Notes: generated from the sequence alone by a model not told the origin. Shown: positions 32,807-44,457, counted from the first letter of the stretch. The stretch: 64,000 nt of DNA from Lophium mytilinum (GCA_010093605.1 MU004192.1:4770-68769), one strand, 5' to 3'. A program made the numbers and translations.

Positions 32807-34777
32807 ATGAGGGTTCATCTAATCCTTCGATTACTGCTGCTAAGCGTCTTCGCTATTCATAGCAACGCTAAAGGTAAAGTCCTCTTTCCGGAACGGGAGA
32901 TCGAATGTACCAGCTGACAGCGCGTAGAGCTTGTGCCATTCAAAAGTACTTCATTCGAACTCGGTGCCATGAAAGCGACAGGCTGGCTGCAGGACCAGCT
33001 TGTCCTTTCTGCGAATGGACTCGCCGGGCACGAATTCGATTTCTACCGTTACGTCGCAAAGTCGAAATGGTTGGGAGGCGATTGGGAGTATAGCGAACTA
33101 GACGAATCGGCGCCTTACTGGTTTAATTACATCGTGCCACTCGCCTTTACCCTCGATGATCCCCGGTTGAAGTCACAAGCAAAGAAGTTCCTGGACTACA
33201 CGCTTGACAATCAAGCGGAAGATGGATGGTTGGGACCAGAGACGACGAAAGCCACGAGAGGCATCTGGGCTCGTTCTCTTTTGCTTTTTGGACTAACCGT
33301 AAGTATAGAGTGCTTTGCCAGGAGGCTGCAGGACAAATTGAGCTTACCATGAGGCAGCAATATGCTGAGGCAGATCCAACTGAGACTGACCGAATTGTTA
33401 CTGCGATGCACAGGTTCACGGTTTTGACAAACGCGATGCTGAAGGCAAACTCACGGGTCTCCTTCAGCAACCCGGCAATGACTTCGATCTATGGGGATTC
33501 GGAGTTTCCAGGACGCATGAGCTGCCCATCTCAATTCAGTGGCTTTACGAAAATTATCCTAGAAGTAACTCAGAAATCATCTGGGAGACGATCGAGTTAA
33601 TATTTGAAGGTGGCAGAAAAGGGTTACGGGATTAGACAACCTTCTTCGTTAATAGTGTGTTTTCCAAGGTTGGTACGCCTTACTTTAAGACGACTGGACT
33701 TACACATGGTGTGAACTTAATTGAAGGTGAGTCCTTTGCAGAACGACGCAGGCTGTAGATGCTGATGATTGATAGGACTGAGATATGCCACGGTACTCCA
33801 TCGGACAAATGGAAGCGTTCAATGCTCTACCTGCAGCTATCAGTCCAGATTGGTGGTCTCATACTTACGTTACTCAGACGAACCAGCCATGGTCCCGGAA
33901 CCTGACCGGCCAGCCGTACTTCAACGTGAACTCCTACGGGAATACCTTTGGACTCGAGCCAAACTTTCCTTGCTGTACGGTGAACCATGGTCAGGGCTAT
34001 CCAAAGTATGTCGCTTCATCGTATATCCGCACCGGAGAATACCAAGTAGTGCATGCTCTTCTCGGCCCAACCACTTTGCAAGCAACCTTGCACGGTGCAA
34101 CAGTGAAGATAAGCTGTAAGACTAGTTACCCGTTCTCTGGCCATCTGGAATATACCATTGAGAAGAAATCTGCCTTTGAATTTCCCGTCCGCGTGCCGGA
34201 CTGGGCTGCAACAGGCTCGAATTCCATATTCCATGGCAACACGGCGGTCCTCACGCCGACCGAAGGACTTCAGACGTTCTCAATCAGCCCGGGAATAACT
34301 AAAGTCGAGATGAACCTCGATATGCAGCTCAACACTTCCGAAAGAAATGGCTCAACTGCCGTTTACTATGGCCCACTCCTCTACGCCCTCGACATTGAGC
34401 AGGCCGCCTCTTTCCACTCTCCCCTCAACTTCTCAGATACCAAGCCGCTACTAGCCGACGAAGTGAGCCCACACACCCATGACTATGTCATCGAGCCCGC
34501 GTCCCCGTGGAACTTCGCGATCGATCCGACGTCCCTAGAAGTAGAGCACGTGACTTCCAGCGACCCAAAGCATCTTGCGAATCCCATTTGGACGAGAGGA
34601 GCGCCGCCAATAGTGATCTGGGCTAACGCTTATCCTGTTGAGTGGCCAGAGGAGCTAGGGACGGCTGGATTACCTCCACAAGATCCGGTTGTCGTGGGCA
34701 ACGCAACGAGAGTCAAGTTGATTCCGTTCGGAGCGGCGAAGTTGCATATTGCCGACTTCCCAACTGTGAAAGTCTGA
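32807..34777 (+). pseudogene. Decayed GH127/DUF1680-like glycosidase (beta-L-arabinofuranosidase family)
   Basis: The first exon (32807-32873) encodes a signal peptide (MRVHLILRLLLLSVFAIHS). After an intron to 32927, exon 2 (32928-33298) carries FELGAMKATGWLQDQL, and after another intron exon 3 begins at 33358 (YAEADPTETDRIVTAMHRF). The C-terminal part, 33785-34777, has SPDWWSHTYVTQTNQPW and the cysteine motif FPCCTVNHGQGYPK, typical of DUF1680/GH127 enzymes, where a neighbouring cysteine is the nucleophile. The gene is broken: a one-base frame loss near 33451, TAG at 33633-33635 where the family has Trp (RDWTTFF), and missing sequence near 33810, between HRTNG and FNALPAA, where the family has roughly 70 more residues. 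A secreted enzyme was probably lost. Assembly error could explain one lesion but not three. Confidence 0.8.
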
Positions 34778-35228
34778 CACATCGTAGTGATAATATCAAG
34801 CACACAATGCATTATTAGCTTGGTGAGTGTTAGATGTGATGGGGATGGATTGCTGTCCTGAGGTGAGGTTGAGCGGGCCGGGAGATCCCCCGCCCGAAAT
34901 TCGGCCCACCTTTTCGTTCCGTTCTTCTTCCATCAGCCTTCGTCCATCATCATCTTCGCCATAATTCTCTTAAACTCTCGTGTCTTTCTACCTAGGGAAG
35001 CACGAGGAATAAAAAGGACAATTGACGTCGGTCCAAAGCTGTGTGCGGCTGTCAGGACTGTGCATGTTTCACCTCCAGTAGAACTGTCAGCTCTATGAGC
35101 CCCAAGCTACCTGGGCAACATTGCAGGTGCAAGCTTCAGCTCACATCTTAAGGCTTCCAAGACACTCCAGCTCTTAACCCCTTTTCCATTCTCAACTCCA
35201 ATTCCTTTACGCTTTGAACCTCATCACA
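34778..35228. other. Intergenic
   Basis: Between the glycosidase pseudogene and the HET-domain remnant, both on the plus strand. No gene recognised. Confidence 0.4.
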
Positions 35229-35787
35229 ATGTACAAACATACCCTAATTCGTGAGCGGAAGATGAGAGTCTTGCGACTCCTGCCCAGTCCGATAAAAACA
35301 ATTTCATATATCTGGGATGGACAAATGCCCGGCCGAGAAATCGATTGCCAAGGCGAGAAGTTGATGATCACTGAGAACGCGGAGACTGTGCTCCGCCGCT
35401 TTCGTCGGGATGGTCAAGACAGGCTGCTCTGGATAGACTCCGTCTGCATCGATCAACAATCCGTCCAAGACCGCAACTACCAGAGCCATCGGAGAAATGA
35501 TGATGATTGAACTGGGGGAAGAAACCCTTTCGAACACACTCAGCATGTTGCTTTCAATGTATTACTACGTCATTTTCCGCAGCAAGAAGGGGTCTTACGG
35601 GTTTGCGCAGGCCAACGCACAAGCTGGCGATGCCATCGCACTAGCTCCTAGGGTTGACACTCCTATTGTTCTTCGCCCTCATGGAGAGCGCTACAAGTAT
35701 ATCGGGAAAGTCTTTCTCCCTAGGATCATGGAGGGAGAGGCTTGGCCCAAGGACGAGTCTGCTCTGCACGACATCACGATAGAATGA
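35229..35787 (+). pseudogene. HET-domain (heterokaryon incompatibility) gene fossil
   Basis: Remnant of a fungal self/non-self recognition gene. The N-terminal part shows the HET-domain opening (ISYIWDGQ, ITENAETVLRRFR, LLWIDSVCIDQ), and the later part (GYGFAQANAQ-like stretch, GDAIALAPRVDTPIVLRP) matches the C-terminal region of such proteins. It is far shorter than the usual 500-800 residues, with the middle missing, so it is broken. Age unclear; the surviving motifs are well preserved. Confidence 0.75.
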
Positions 35788-36002
35788 ATGCGAGAACTGC
35801 TTGGATTCCTACACCCTTTTGATTCGCCTAGAGGAGGAAGTTCTCCTTGCATATTTCCTCGTTAATCTAGAGACTACCTTGGCTCTGCATCATGGACAAT
35901 GTCGTGTCGCACTCTCACATCTCTCAGTGGTCCTGGCCATTATATATATCATCGCTCGGCCGCCCACATCTCTTACGCTCATCCAGCCAATTTAAGACGA
36001 TC

Positions 36003-36649
36003 TCAATTATCCGCCGACGGAGCACCCATATCCACAACCATGAACGCCCTACCGTTGCTCAGCGCCTCCAGCTGGAATCCCGCCTCGGCAGCCGTGTTGG
36101 CATCGAATACGCACTCATAGATATTGGATCTCATGCTGTTGGCACGACACATATGCAAGACTGCGCGCACATGCTCCGTATGAGTGTCTATGTCTTTGTC
36201 AAACACGAGGATGGCGTTCTGGTGACCCAGGCAGAATGACTGCTTGATGGCAGCAGTGCGACCCATCGCCGCGGCGACTTGCTGAGGTGTATGGGCGAGG
36301 TCAAGGCGGGTGAAGATGGTTGCCGTACGCGCGTTCTCGAACGCGGATGGGTCCGCGGGATACCAGACGGAGACGTTGGTAGGGATCGCGCCGGCTGGAG
36401 TTGGGTCGTTGCCTCGAAGGGTGCTGGAGTTGGTCCTGATAACTAAAGTGAGCAACGGTTTCTAAAGTTAGGCTCAAAGTCGGACTCACTCTTCGGCTAC
36501 CCTGACGCTCTGGTCTTGGGTGGCTGCCGCGACATCAGCATTGGCGCCAACTTTCTTCTTGCCCTTCCGACCTCCGCGCTGGTGCATTCGATTAGTTTAC
36601 TTTCTTTCTATCTATTGAGTCCTTGTATATATCTGCTTACTTTCGGCAT
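36003..36649 (-). CDS. Small spliced hypothetical protein
   Basis: Three exons by splice-site and frame logic: 36649-36641 (ATG CCG AAA), 36578-36490 and 36435-36003, with introns of 62 nt (donor GTAAGC, acceptor CACCAG) and 54 nt (donor GTGAGT, acceptor TATCAG). The product has 176 residues. The N-terminus is strongly basic (MPKRGGRKGKKK), suggesting nuclear or ribosome-associated localisation. The remainder contains WYPADPSAFENARTATIF and HQNAILVFDKDIDTH, an alpha/beta-looking domain that I do not recognise. Codon-level quality and clean introns make a real gene likely. Confidence 0.65.
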
Positions 36650-37273
36650 GGTGCAGGGGTTTTTCACTATGGGTATCTGAGTCACGGTCAGGATGGACGG
36701 GGATGTAATGGACAAGAAAGGCACCTTCTCCCAAGCTGTGATTAGGGTCGCCGTCTGTCATTACGCGCTTACAAGGATAAAGAGCTCAGCCCTGATTCAT
36801 TCACCTCCGTGGAAATCCGCCTCTGCTATAAAGGCACAGTACTCTAAGGAGCGGTTGATGAATCACATCATGGTAAAGCTACGACCATCAACCGCATCAC
36901 AATGAGTAAGTTCTCATTGTATTCAGTATTACATTTACCGGTGAGTATATTCGTCTCCATGCTAAACCGCAAAGCTTCAAGCTAAGCCTAGATTAAAAAG
37001 CTGCTTCTATAGAGGGTGACAGTCGTCAGCTCCTATCGCCACAGCTCCATTCCTACAATCAGCCTCCCAACAGATCAATACCCTCCCGGGAAGCCAGGAA
37101 GACCACTGGCAACGTCCACCCAGCTTCCGAATCCTTCATGCCCCTACGCCCCCATTTCCACCATTATAGCCTCCATATGAGCCCCATGTGCCGAGCCCGT
37201 ACACACCCTTGCCTTGCTACTCATTCATATGCGCCTGCTCCGCCTGCGCATCCAAAAGAAATCCAGTCCGAGC
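36650..37273. other. Intergenic
   Basis: Promoter of the small basic protein and 3' flank of the coiled-coil gene. CTATAAAGG at 36826-36834 is a TATA-like word but points the wrong way for the annotated neighbours. No gene. Confidence 0.4.
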
Positions 37274-37746
37274 CTAAGTCCTGGCGAAGGGCTGCTTTGC
37301 TGGGTCGATGGTAGACATCGAACGCTAGAAGCACGCATTAGCACACCGTACATATAGCTTTGCTATAGAACAGAACTAGGGGTTTTTCTTACCTCGTGCT
37401 CAAGTTCGGCCAAAAGCTTCAAATTAGTCCTCCACTCCTCCTCAAGCTCCTTGGCCATCTCGCCATTGGCATCCTTCTCCAAAGCAATGACCTTCTTGGA
37501 CAACTCGAGATTCACCTTCTGCTTTCCTTCGATGGCTTCCTCGAGCTTAGCGATTTTCTCGGTGAGCTTGTCGATGAGGGCTTGCTGCTTGCGATTCTGG
37601 AGAGCCGTGCGGGAGAGGTGCATCTCGCCACATCGAGCAGACATGGGTCCGGGATGGGTGACCTGGCAGTAAAAGCAGTAGAGATGCAGCTTGCGGACAT
37701 CGAGAACGGTGCTGGAGGTTGGTGGGAAAGCCATTTTGGAGAACAT
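37274..37746 (-). CDS. Small coiled-coil protein with N-terminal cysteines
   Basis: Two exons, 37746-37393 and 37324-37274, joined in phase 0 across a 68 nt intron (donor GTAAGA, acceptor TTCTAG); 134 residues ending DPAKQPFART. Residues about 24-40 have CFYCQVTHPGPMSARCG, a possible zinc-binding arrangement. Residues about 50-118 form a continuous amphipathic helix (IDKLTEKIAKLEEAIEG, ALEKDANGEMAKELEEE) consistent with a dimeric coiled coil. The family is not recognised. If the intron were retained, the protein would instead end VRKTPSSVL. Confidence 0.6.
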
Positions 37747-38204
37747 GGTGGTGTAGAGGGTTTCGAGTAGCTTGGGTGAAGGAGTCGCCTGGGAGGAAGG
37801 TGGTATATTGATGGATGGGGCGGGTGAAACTTAGGTCGGACAATTTGCTGGCGCCGCTGACCAGAGACAGCAATACGCGGGAGCGCGGCAATGGCCTAAG
37901 GACGTAAATTCATAAAGGAAGACTTCCTCCAGGTAGGTCCTGAAGCTTCGAGACTCCTACCCCCGCAGGACTGCTTTTGGAGCATTCCCCAGTTTATTCG
38001 AGAACTGTAAGTAAGAGTTTCGGATAGGCCTGCAAGTCTCCGGCGACAATTCATGCTTTCCATGCACTCCGTGCACCACATTTCATCTTTCAACTTCCAG
38101 GACCACTTCGATCCTCATTTCCACCTTTTACAAATATAGCCTCTCCGTTTCAAATGCCATTGCAGCAGGAATGTCGTGTCGAAGAAAGATGAGTGTCTAT
38201 TGTT
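37747..38204. other. Intergenic
   Basis: Promoter of the coiled-coil gene and 3' flank of the SDR gene. No gene recognised. Confidence 0.4.
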
Positions 38205-39356
38205 TCATGGTTTACGGTCTGCGTTCTCCTTCTCGATTTTGTCCAGAGTCTCAATAGTATGGTCCCAAACCTGCTTGCTTGTTTGCTCGGTGCGCACTTT
38301 CTCGTAGCTCTTTCCCTTGCTCCACGCGTCTCCTCTCTGTCCAAGCGCGTATGATCCGCCTCCAAGCTCCCCCTTTGTGCTTTTCGCTACCTCAATCCCG
38401 CCCACAAGCCTCTCACCGCTTCCAAGCTGACCTTTTGCTGGATAGTGCGGTGTAGCAAGATATACCATCACTTCACCACAGACATCCGGCGGCGTCATGT
38501 AGAGAAGCCATGCGAGCGGCTTCACCAAACTCCAAACGAACCTGAACCAGGCCGGCATATCTGGACTGGAAAAGGTTGGGCCGTCAACAAGTCCGGGATA
38601 GATGTGAGACAGGCTGAGTTTGCCTACATGCCTCTCCGCAAGCTCCTCGAAAAAGAAGTTCTTCATAAAAGAGGTGTGCTTGCGGACGCCAGCTATCCCA
38701 TACGTGGCGGTGGGTGGGCAACCAATTGGCAGCTCGCCTGGGGAAGTCCCATCCTCCATACCGCCGGCATATATCGAAATGACATGTGCAGGCAGCGGGG
38801 CGGCAAGGAGAACCGGCAAGAGCTGCTGGACGAACCTCATCCGGGAATAGTAAACTGTTGAAAGAAAGGCGTCAAGGCCTTCCGTTGTGGCTGTAGAGCA
38901 GCTGTCAGCCTTGTACGCTTTAAGGAACCGGGAGCTGAAACACGAGATATTGAATCACTTACTACTTCGTTCCTTCAAGATCGGATAGGCGTGACTCATG
39001 TACAGAAGATCCAGTCTTGGGAGACCGCCGTGGAACGATGCTTCGGTCTCCTGACGGATGATTTCAGCACAGGCGCGGTCGACCTCGCTGATGAGGGCCA
39101 GATCTGTCGCTTGAATGAAGCGCCAGTCAGACTCGGGGCTGATTCCCTGAGCTTCGGCGATGACAGTCTCGGCGCGAGAAGCGTTACGGCCGACAATGTA
39201 GACACGCAGCTTAGAACCGCTTTCGGCGAATGTAGTAGCTAGGGCCTTTGCAACATACGAGCCTATACCTGTGGTTCCACCTGCTATGGTGACGACCAGC
39301 GGCGGGCCATTGGGCAGTTCTGCTATCGCAGCGCGGATGATTTTGAGGTTTGGCAT
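38205..39356 (-). CDS. Short-chain dehydrogenase-like protein
   Basis: Two exons, 39356-38963 and 38890-38205, with a 72 nt intron (donor GTAAGT, acceptor CTACAG) splitting a threonine codon; 359 residues from MPNLKIIRAA. An upstream in-frame ATG at 39440 would add 28 mostly hydrophobic residues. VVTIAGGTTGIGSYVAKAL (motif at 26-32) is the coenzyme site, and LDLLYMSHAYP stands where classical SDRs have NNAG. A canonical YxxxK is not evident: the expected position reads ATYGIAGVRKHT. This fits the divergent fungal SDR group often found beside P450 or polyketide genes. It lies 348 bases downstream of a co-oriented P450. Confidence 0.8.
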
Positions 39357-39704
39357 TCCAACGATAGAGGAGAGTATGGAGAGGGCCAGAACTACACCAG
39401 AAAGTGAGGATTCATCAAATCTTATTATACTTGGGAGCATCTGCAGCCGTGCAAGGGGGAGTCGCGACGCGCAGCACCTAGTGGAGAGAAGTTGCCCCGC
39501 GCCGACGGCGTTAAGCTAATTCCGCAGCTGCGAATCCCGTCTATTATGGATAACATGTTGTCTAATTATCTACATTGGAAAGGAGAACAACATTACGGGA
39601 GGTTTCGAATATCGGTGCTCAAGATATGCCCAATAACCATCCTTAGGGTAAAGTCCATTTGCGTAAGCTTTAGCGAGCGTCTACAATCCTGCACTTCCGA
39701 TTTG
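39357..39704. other. Intergenic between SDR and P450 genes
   Basis: 348 bases between two co-oriented minus-strand genes: SDR promoter and P450 3' flank. No gene. Confidence 0.4.
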
Positions 39705-41442
39705 TCACTTTCTAACCGTAACCCTGGCTGGGAAGCCATCAACTGGATGAGCTCCACCGCCGCCCATTTCAGCCTGATATGCTCGATTTCCGTCGATAGT
39801 TCTTATGCCCTTCCTAGGATGCAGCTCGTCCCATTCGTCGTACGCAGGTGTGATGTCAAACAGTCTCGCTGTCATGACTAGCGCAACTTTAAGTTCTTGT
39901 TGCGCAAGAGTCTGACCGATACAGCTGCGTGGGCCCCATTCGAATGCCCTCCACGAGCCTTTCGTAGGATACAACGGGTCTTGAGGGCCCACAAGCCAGC
40001 GGTCTGGAATGAATTCCTCTGGCTTCAAGAAGACATCCGGGCTATGGTGCATGATCAGGTTGAGAACCCAGAGATGGCATCCCTCGGTTGGGTATTGATG
40101 GCCTGCTTCGTCCGCGAGAACAAGATCTGAACGGCCGTCGCGTAAGCTTCCAGCAGGAGGGAAGATCCGCAGCACCTCTTTGATAACTGCCAAGGTGTAT
40201 GGTAATTGATTGAGAAGGGTTGCATCGGTAGCGATGATTCGAGTAGTATGCTCGGTAGAGTAGTTGGACCCAAACACGCTATCATGCTCTGCGCGGACCT
40301 TGGATAGCGCCTCAGGATGGCGAGATAGTAGCAAGTAACAGTACAGCAGTGTGCTGCTTGTCGTGTCATGTCCAGCATAGAGGAAAACGCGAATCTGCGG
40401 CTTTGCAAGTTTTTTGAAAGCCTTCTTTGATAACTCCCCAGCATCCCCAACATCTTCCAAGTACTTGTCCATAGCTAGGGAGATGATGGACCTAGATTGC
40501 GACTGCGAGGGTTTGGAGGACGCTCCGCGAAGTACAGCCAGTTCTTCGAACCGCTTGTCAATCTCTCCGTCGAGATACTGATCCATACGATAGCTGTTAA
40601 ACTTTTGAACGATGGGACGAGGGCTTAGATAGCGACGAAAGGGATTGAATGTCGTCCCAAATGGAGTCCAGTAGACCTGTCTACGGAGGCAGTCTGCGAG
40701 AGCACTCCCTTGGGTCTGATAATGGAGCCGAGCATCGCTGTGGTGGAGATTAGTGACCGGTCTGTAGGAAGAGCAGTCGAGCGCAATCTCACAGTGTGAC
40801 ACGAGCAATGACATCGAATGTGAGTCGCAAGGTATGCTCTTCTAGCTGGAACATTTTTCCCTCCCTCGCCCGCTTCTGGAGCAACTTGCAGAACACACCG
40901 ACTTCCTCCGCCATAGCCGGAGCAAGACCGATCATATAGCCAGCAGCGAATCCAGGGTTGAAGAGACCACGCCATCTCTTCCACGTACTTCCGTGCATCG
41001 TCATCAGCGACGGCCCCCCATTGATGATTTCAAGCGTGTTGCACATGGTGGTAGGCTTGTCAAGAGCCTCGACCTGCGATGCTACAAATGGACGAGCAAC
41101 TATCATGAAGGTCCCGCTGAAAGGCCATAGGTTCAAGTAGAAGATGCCGCTTGGGAAATCTTTTGCCATGTGCCGCACCACCGCATGCATCGTTGCGTTT
41201 TTCGGTAGTGCTTGAATGCATTCTTTCAGGACGACAAGATGTCCGAAAATCGGGTGGAATGGTGGCATGGGCTTGCTACAGTCAGCCAAAACTTGTCGCA
41301 ATAAGCATTCAAGGAAAAAGCTTACCACTTGGGCTGCCTGCAGTTTCCGCACGTGTAGCTGGTTGGCTCTGAACCGAAGAATAAAGAGTGCAAGAGCTGC
41401 AATGGCCACAGCCGCGATGGCTGACATGCTCAATGCCATCAT
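39705..41442 (-). CDS. Cytochrome P450 monooxygenase
   Basis: Three exons: 41442-41326, 41271-40793 and 40737-39705; 542 residues. Intron 2 is standard (GTGAGA..CCACAG, 55 nt). Intron 1 (donor GTAAGC) must end at CAAG, 41274-41272, to give the family-like junction AAQV/PMPPFHPIFGHL; the nearer TAG acceptor is out of frame, and retention would insert 18 residues without a stop. An N-terminal membrane anchor (ALSMSAIAAVAIAALALFIL) is followed by the I-helix AGHDTTSST, the K-helix EVLR (ExxR), and the heme loop FEWGPRSCIGQ with the Cys ligand. It looks like a microsomal fungal P450 of the CYP4-like clan, substrate unknown. The SDR downstream suggests a paired oxidation step, by layout only. Confidence 0.9.
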
Positions 41443-41825
41443 GTCCAATTATCCGCCTGGTTCGAATTGGCTTGGAGTCGGCTGGGGCTAATATTTATGG
41501 GTGCATATACCCAAGAAGCTGCTCAAAGTGTGAAGCTCCCGCCGCTTCTACGTTCATGAGCGCGACATAGACGGAGAATAAGAGGGTTGTTGTTCATGGG
41601 AGGCCTGAGCGGGAGGCCTGATAACGGGTTTCGGAGGGGTTTGAAATCCGGTTGCACGTAGACGTTTCGCTTAACAGCCCAGGACGTGCACCGTAGAGCT
41701 GTCAGGGTTCGTTAAACAAAAGATGGCAGTCCTCGAATCTATCTTAGGTCTATACCTACTTTCGAGTCCATGTATGTACAGCTAGCACCGCTTGGCTGAC
41801 CCTGATATATTGCCATGAATCGGAA
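41443..41825. other. Intergenic, P450 promoter
   Basis: Promoter region of the P450 and flank of the HET fossil. No gene recognised. Confidence 0.4.
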
Positions 41826-42104
41826 CTAGGCGATTCTGACACGCCTGATAGCTCTTCGGGCTACCTCGAACGGTATCAAAATAGATAGCCACTCTTGGTT
41901 CCACGAGCCCTGGCTGTAGAGTCCCGCCGTCCGAGGGGCTTGAATGGACTTCTTGTCGAGATTCCATAAATCGATACATATCGCATCGATCCAGTAAGAG
42001 GTTTGATCATCGGAGAAGATGTAATCTTCCCCAAGGTCTAGAGGGTCATGTGTCCGTTGCCGCCCGTGAAGATCCTGGAGTAGTATCAAAGTTTTAGAAG
42101 CCAC
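41826..42104 (-). pseudogene. Second HET-domain gene fossil
   Basis: A short open stretch without an ATG contains SYWIDAICIDLWNLDKKS, a close match to the HET-domain signature (WIDAICIDQ..). Only a small piece of the domain is left, so the element is broken. It lies 6 kb from the other HET remnant but on the opposite strand and is a different copy. Confidence 0.55.
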
Positions 42105-42409
42105 ATAGAATCGCTGGCCGTTCGAAGGATCGTCTTAACATCCCTGTTGTGGCCCTAAACGTATTGAATGGCGTGAAATGATGGCGAGGAGTCTAAAGAG
42201 GCGTATTTAGATGGCTTTTTTGGGGGTGGCTAAGCTCTCCTATGACTCTTCCACCTATGCGGATATGAGCTCCTGTCGGCGATCGATAGATCGAAGAAGG
42301 ACCGCTGTGACTACGACTGGAGTGAGAGATACCGCTGCGTGGTAATCGTCTTCCCACATTGCGGTAAAATTTGCTTTGCAGGACAATATTCGCGGCCAAA
42401 GCCGCACTC
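42105..42409. other. Intergenic
   Basis: Between the HET fossil and the end of the membrane protein. Contains CGATCGATAGATCG-like self-complementary sequence near 42279-42294. No gene. Confidence 0.35.
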
Positions 42410-44047
42410 CTAACTCACGTGTGGTATCGACATGGACCAAGTCCCCACAAAAGCCTCTGGTGGAAGATGAAACAGCGAACGAAACATCTCCGCCAGCAGG
42501 AACAGCCTACCGAGAACGTAAACCACCGCCGCCACCACCCCGACCGAAATATTCAAAACCTTTTCAACCCTATTCCCATCTATTCCATCCCGGAGCAGCC
42601 ACCAGACAAAATAGTAGACTGGCATCACCGCCGCCGTCGCCACACTCGCCACCCGCCAAAGCGTCTGCTCCACCTGTGTCGGAAACTCGAAATCCCACGC
42701 TATGCAGTGTCCGGCGCCGAACACCATTGCGCCAAACACATACCCCACGTCCTCGCTCGTGAAGTTCCAGCCATCGGTTTTGCCAAGCCAGCGCTTCGTT
42801 TCCATCATGTAGAGGTCGTTGGGCACAGTGGACGCGGGGATGCGCCAGCCGCGGAGGAGAAAGTTGTTCTCGAAGAAGCCGAACATGTTGAGGGTGGGGA
42901 GAACTCCCTTGTCGTAGGCATCAAGGTCGCGGGCGGTGTATATGTATGTGGGAACTCGGACGTCCTGGGGCTTCTCAAGCCAGAGAACGTAGGTTATTAT
43001 GGTGCATACGGCGAAGCTCAGAGCGGCGACTTCGAGTTGCGCAGAGGGAAGGCCGCGGGCGAGTCGGGTCGCAAGCTGAATTACGAGCCAGATGACCTGG
43101 AAGAGGGCGATGCTCTTCACCATGTAGTCTCCCTTGCTTTTGTCTTTGATTTCGGCTTCCGAGATGGAGGGTAACTCGGTGATAAGCTTATTGGTGAGGA
43201 ATGTGCACAGATGAGCTGTGTTTATGGCGACTGGGAGGGTAACATCATCGCTATCAAAGCGCTCCCAGGTCATATGGATCGATTTGGCTTCTGCGAGGTG
43301 TGGCGGTAGTGATGCCTTAACCGAAATCCGTGATTCACCACTTTGCTGGACCGAGCACGTCTGACCTGCTGCCTCCGGTGAGTTCGAAGTCCCTCCAAGG
43401 GAGACTGATGAAGCGTGGGTGGACGGAGCTGGCGAAGAATGCGGTGGGTCTTTTTCCCTCAGCACGAAACCTCCCATGTTTGCGTAGTACGCATGAGTTC
43501 TCGTCCATTTCTTGCTCTTCTTGACCGAGTGCTTTACGGTGGGGTCATCTTCTTGGCCAACCGAACGACGCTTAATAAACCGCGCTACTCTCCAACCACC
43601 TGTATCTTTACTTCTAGTATCATTAACGGCAACGGCATAGGAACTGTCGTGGTCGTTTTCGTCATCATTTTCTCCCATGTGCAACCCCATATCAGGACAA
43701 GATACGGACTCTCGCGCAGCCATGAACTCGCCCAAAGCCCTGCCCAACAGAAGTTCTGGCATGAAAAGCGTCACCAACATCCACTTCAACTTCCTCCAAA
43801 ACGATTTGACGAACCCCTTGACTCCAACGTAGTCTTGTGGCGGCACAGAAAGATGCTGAACGGTCCAGGTACAGATAAAGATGGTAAAAATCGAACTCCA
43901 GAAAATGCTGAGTGTGGATCGGATACTTGGTGCAGTAACATAACTGTATTCTTCGAGCGGAAGGGTGCAATTAATGTGGAAGGTAGCAGCTGAAACAAGA
44001 TGATTTTGCATCAGTAGTTGGACAAGCATGAATACTAGGACAGCCAT
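42410..44047 (-). CDS. Fungal multi-pass membrane protein, unknown function
   Basis: Single exon, 545 residues from ATG 44047 (MAVLVFMLVQLLM); the frame upstream lacks an ATG. After a signal-anchor-like segment comes TLSIFWSSIFTIFICTWTVQHL, a strongly conserved-looking block (WSSIFTIFICTW.. with DYVGVKGFVKSFWRKLKWML), and a membrane helix with PELLLGRALGEF. The middle (about 120-270) is charged and serine-rich. Four more helices follow (ALFQVIWLVIQL, VAALSFAVCTIITYVLWL, GYVFGAMVFGAGHCIAW, VGVVAAVVYVLGRLFLLAEMF split for length). This architecture recurs in fungal hypotheticals. No function is established to my knowledge. Confidence 0.75.
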   Translation of the reverse strand: MAVLVFMLVQLLMQNHLVSAATFHINCTLPLEEYSYVTAPSIRSTLSIFWSSIFTIFICTWTVQHLSVPPQDYVGVKGFVKSFWRKLKWMLVTLFMPELLLGRALGEFMAARESVSCPDMGLHMGENDDENDHDSSYAVAVNDTRSKDTGGWRVARFIKRRSVGQEDDPTVKHSVKKSKKWTRTHAYYANMGGFVLREKDPPHSSPAPSTHASSVSLGGTSNSPEAAGQTCSVQQSGESRISVKASLPPHLAEAKSIHMTWERFDSDDVTLPVAINTAHLCTFLTNKLITELPSISEAEIKDKSKGDYMVKSIALFQVIWLVIQLATRLARGLPSAQLEVAALSFAVCTIITYVLWLEKPQDVRVPTYIYTARDLDAYDKGVLPTLNMFGFFENNFLLRGWRIPASTVPNDLYMMETKRWLGKTDGWNFTSEDVGYVFGAMVFGAGHCIAWDFEFPTQVEQTLWRVASVATAAVMPVYYFVWWLLRDGIDGNRVEKVLNISVGVVAAVVYVLGRLFLLAEMFRSLFHLPPEAFVGTWSMSIPHVS

Positions 44048-44457
44048 TGCAAACAATTTGAGTATGGAAAAAGAACATCCGGGAAAGGCTTTAGTAAGTG
44101 GAGGAAAGGTTGAAATTTGTGCCAGAGAGAAGAGGATCGAATGAAATAATAGACCCGAGGACGTTCAGCCGCACGCAAGAATGCTGGTGGCTGCCTCACT
44201 AGGCACCGACTACAGCCAGCCCCCAAATCCTGCAGCCCAAGCAGGGATCAAATGTAGCCATGCTGCCACGTTGACCCATGTCTCAACACCGTGCCCAGGG
44301 AATCTGCCGATCGTTCGAGGACTCGACATGCAATTATCTGATGAACGAGTTGACACGGAACAGTCTGAGGCCATGCTAAAGAGTAGAAAAGGAAAATCGC
44401 TCAAATAGATACACAATGGAGTCCGCTTTCCCGACAACGAAATCTGTTCAGAACAAC
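44048..44457. other. Intergenic
   Basis: Promoter of the membrane protein and 3' flank of the DUF2235 fragment. No gene recognised. Confidence 0.4.
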
